In this document: positions 63,630 through 64,000 of the stretch, in pieces
Position numbering within the stretch: the stretch's first letter is position 1
How the letters are laid out: the number at the start of each line of letters is the position of its first letter
Origin: Nostoc sp. KVJ20
Lineage (GTDB): Bacteria > Cyanobacteriota > Cyanobacteriia > Cyanobacteriales > Nostocaceae
Length of the DNA: 64,000 bases
Assembly: GCF_001712795.1 (NCBI RefSeq)
Contig: NZ_KV757548.1
Location: 1-64,000, forward strand
Reading direction: 5' to 3'
Notes under the pieces: model-generated
Told to the model about the DNA's origin: nothing
Database searches by the model: none
The model's input: only the letters and a program-made list of their open reading frames with translations
Translations under genes and position numbers: made by a program

Positions 63630-64000
63630 ATGGCTCGTGATTTATTCCACAATATTGTGAGGTCTGCATTAGAAAAACAGGGTTGGATAATTACAGATGA
63701 TCCGCTCAATATTAGGTGTGGCGGGGTTGATGTCCAAATTGATTTAGGTGCAGAGCTACTTCTAGCTGCCGAAAAAGCAGGAGAAAAAATAGCAGTTGAA
63801 ATCAAAAATTTTGTGAGTGCCTCAAAAATTTCTGAATTTCACATGGCGTTAGGACAATTTATTAATTATCGGACTGCATTACGTGCAGAAGAACCTTCGA
63901 GAAATTTATATTTAGCTGTACCATTAGTCACTTATAATGATTTTTTTAATTTGCCTTTTATTCAAACTGTAGTCAACGAAAACAAATTGAAATTAATTAT
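63630..64000 (+). CDS. xisH: XisH-family protein, 3' end outside the window
   Basis: First 123 residues of a protein that is normally about 138 long; the end lies beyond base 64000. It starts MARDLFHNIVRSALEKQGW, followed by VDVQIDLGAE and AVEIKNFVSASKISEFHMALGQF, an endonuclease-like fold with a D..E.K pattern. XisH of the Anabaena fdxN element is needed for excision of that DNA during heterocyst formation, but many xisH copies lie outside excision elements, usually followed by xisI. The rest and any xisI are not visible here. Confidence 0.88.
   Translation, partial: MARDLFHNIVRSALEKQGWIITDDPLNIRCGGVDVQIDLGAELLLAAEKAGEKIAVEIKNFVSASKISEFHMALGQFINYRTALRAEEPSRNLYLAVPLVTYNDFFNLPFIQTVVNENKLKLI

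Noticed and set aside
57861..64000. CRISPR-associated transposon (CAST)
   Set aside because: TnsAB, TnsC and short TniQ suggested one, but no Cas12k, Cascade genes, CRISPR repeats or crRNA-like sequence lie between the terminal repeats or in the flanks shown.
1..64000. CRISPR arrays
   Set aside because: The regular repeats at 9530-10740 are coding repeats of an exoprotein; no array with unique spacers was seen.
1..64000. tRNA or rRNA genes
   Set aside because: No cloverleaf or rRNA-like segment recognised; GGTTCGGGT near 57335 lies in a palindromic repeat without arms for a tRNA.

Overview
The window looks like a filamentous, heterocyst-type (Nostocales-like) cyanobacterium. It has frequent GCGATCGC (HIP1) octamers, AT-rich intergenic DNA with short interspersed palindromes, and typical cyanobacterial families (DUF928, CHASE2 kinases, haemagglutination-type exoproteins, XisH). 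A DnaB-like helicase, a broken cytosine methyltransferase, a ParA-like ATPase and a transposon would fit a plasmid or genomic island, but nothing here proves replicon type. All product assignments come from reading motifs by eye; no search was run.

Layout. 1-3.4 kb (+): replication and mobile-type genes (DnaB-like helicase, ASCH protein, frameshifted DNA methyltransferase remnant). 3.4-12.8 kb (-): PAS/AraC regulator, two large secreted exoproteins with nearly identical C-termini, and a TPR-CHAT protease. 13.5-18.4 kb (+): operon of an NB-ARC NTPase, a Ser/Thr kinase-CHASE2 sensor and a DUF928 secreted protein, closed by a strong hairpin. 18.6-54.8 kb (-): a continuous one-strand block of about 36 kb dominated by peptide natural-product genes. 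54.8-57.9 kb: decayed DNA and two small unknown genes. 57.86-62.96 kb: a compact Tn7-like transposon (tnsAB fusion, tnsC, tniQ) with matching terminal inverted repeats and a nested MITE. 63-64 kb: a four-helix-bundle protein and an xisH gene cut by the window end.

The most interesting system is the 18.6-50 kb block. It encodes six NHLP-leader (proteusin-type) precursors, a LanM synthetase, a radical SAM enzyme of the peptide-epimerase type, a UPF0489/OspR-like peptide arginase, a two-ABC-transporter plus HlyD export set with one C39 leader peptidase, and a second RiPP pathway: a microviridin-type precursor with two core motifs beside one ATP-grasp ligase. A Pls/PosA-type NRPS lies between them. 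The combination resembles landornamide (osp) biosynthesis, with a striking difference. None of the six cores contains Cys, and the LanM cyclase domain has lost its catalytic Asp and His and two of three zinc ligands while its dehydratase residues are intact. I infer that the pathway makes dehydrated, epimerised and perhaps ornithine-containing peptides without lanthionine rings. The adjacent aldo/keto-reductase homologue has lost all four catalytic residues. In the microviridin arm, the loss of the lactam-forming Lys matches the absence of a second ATP-grasp ligase.
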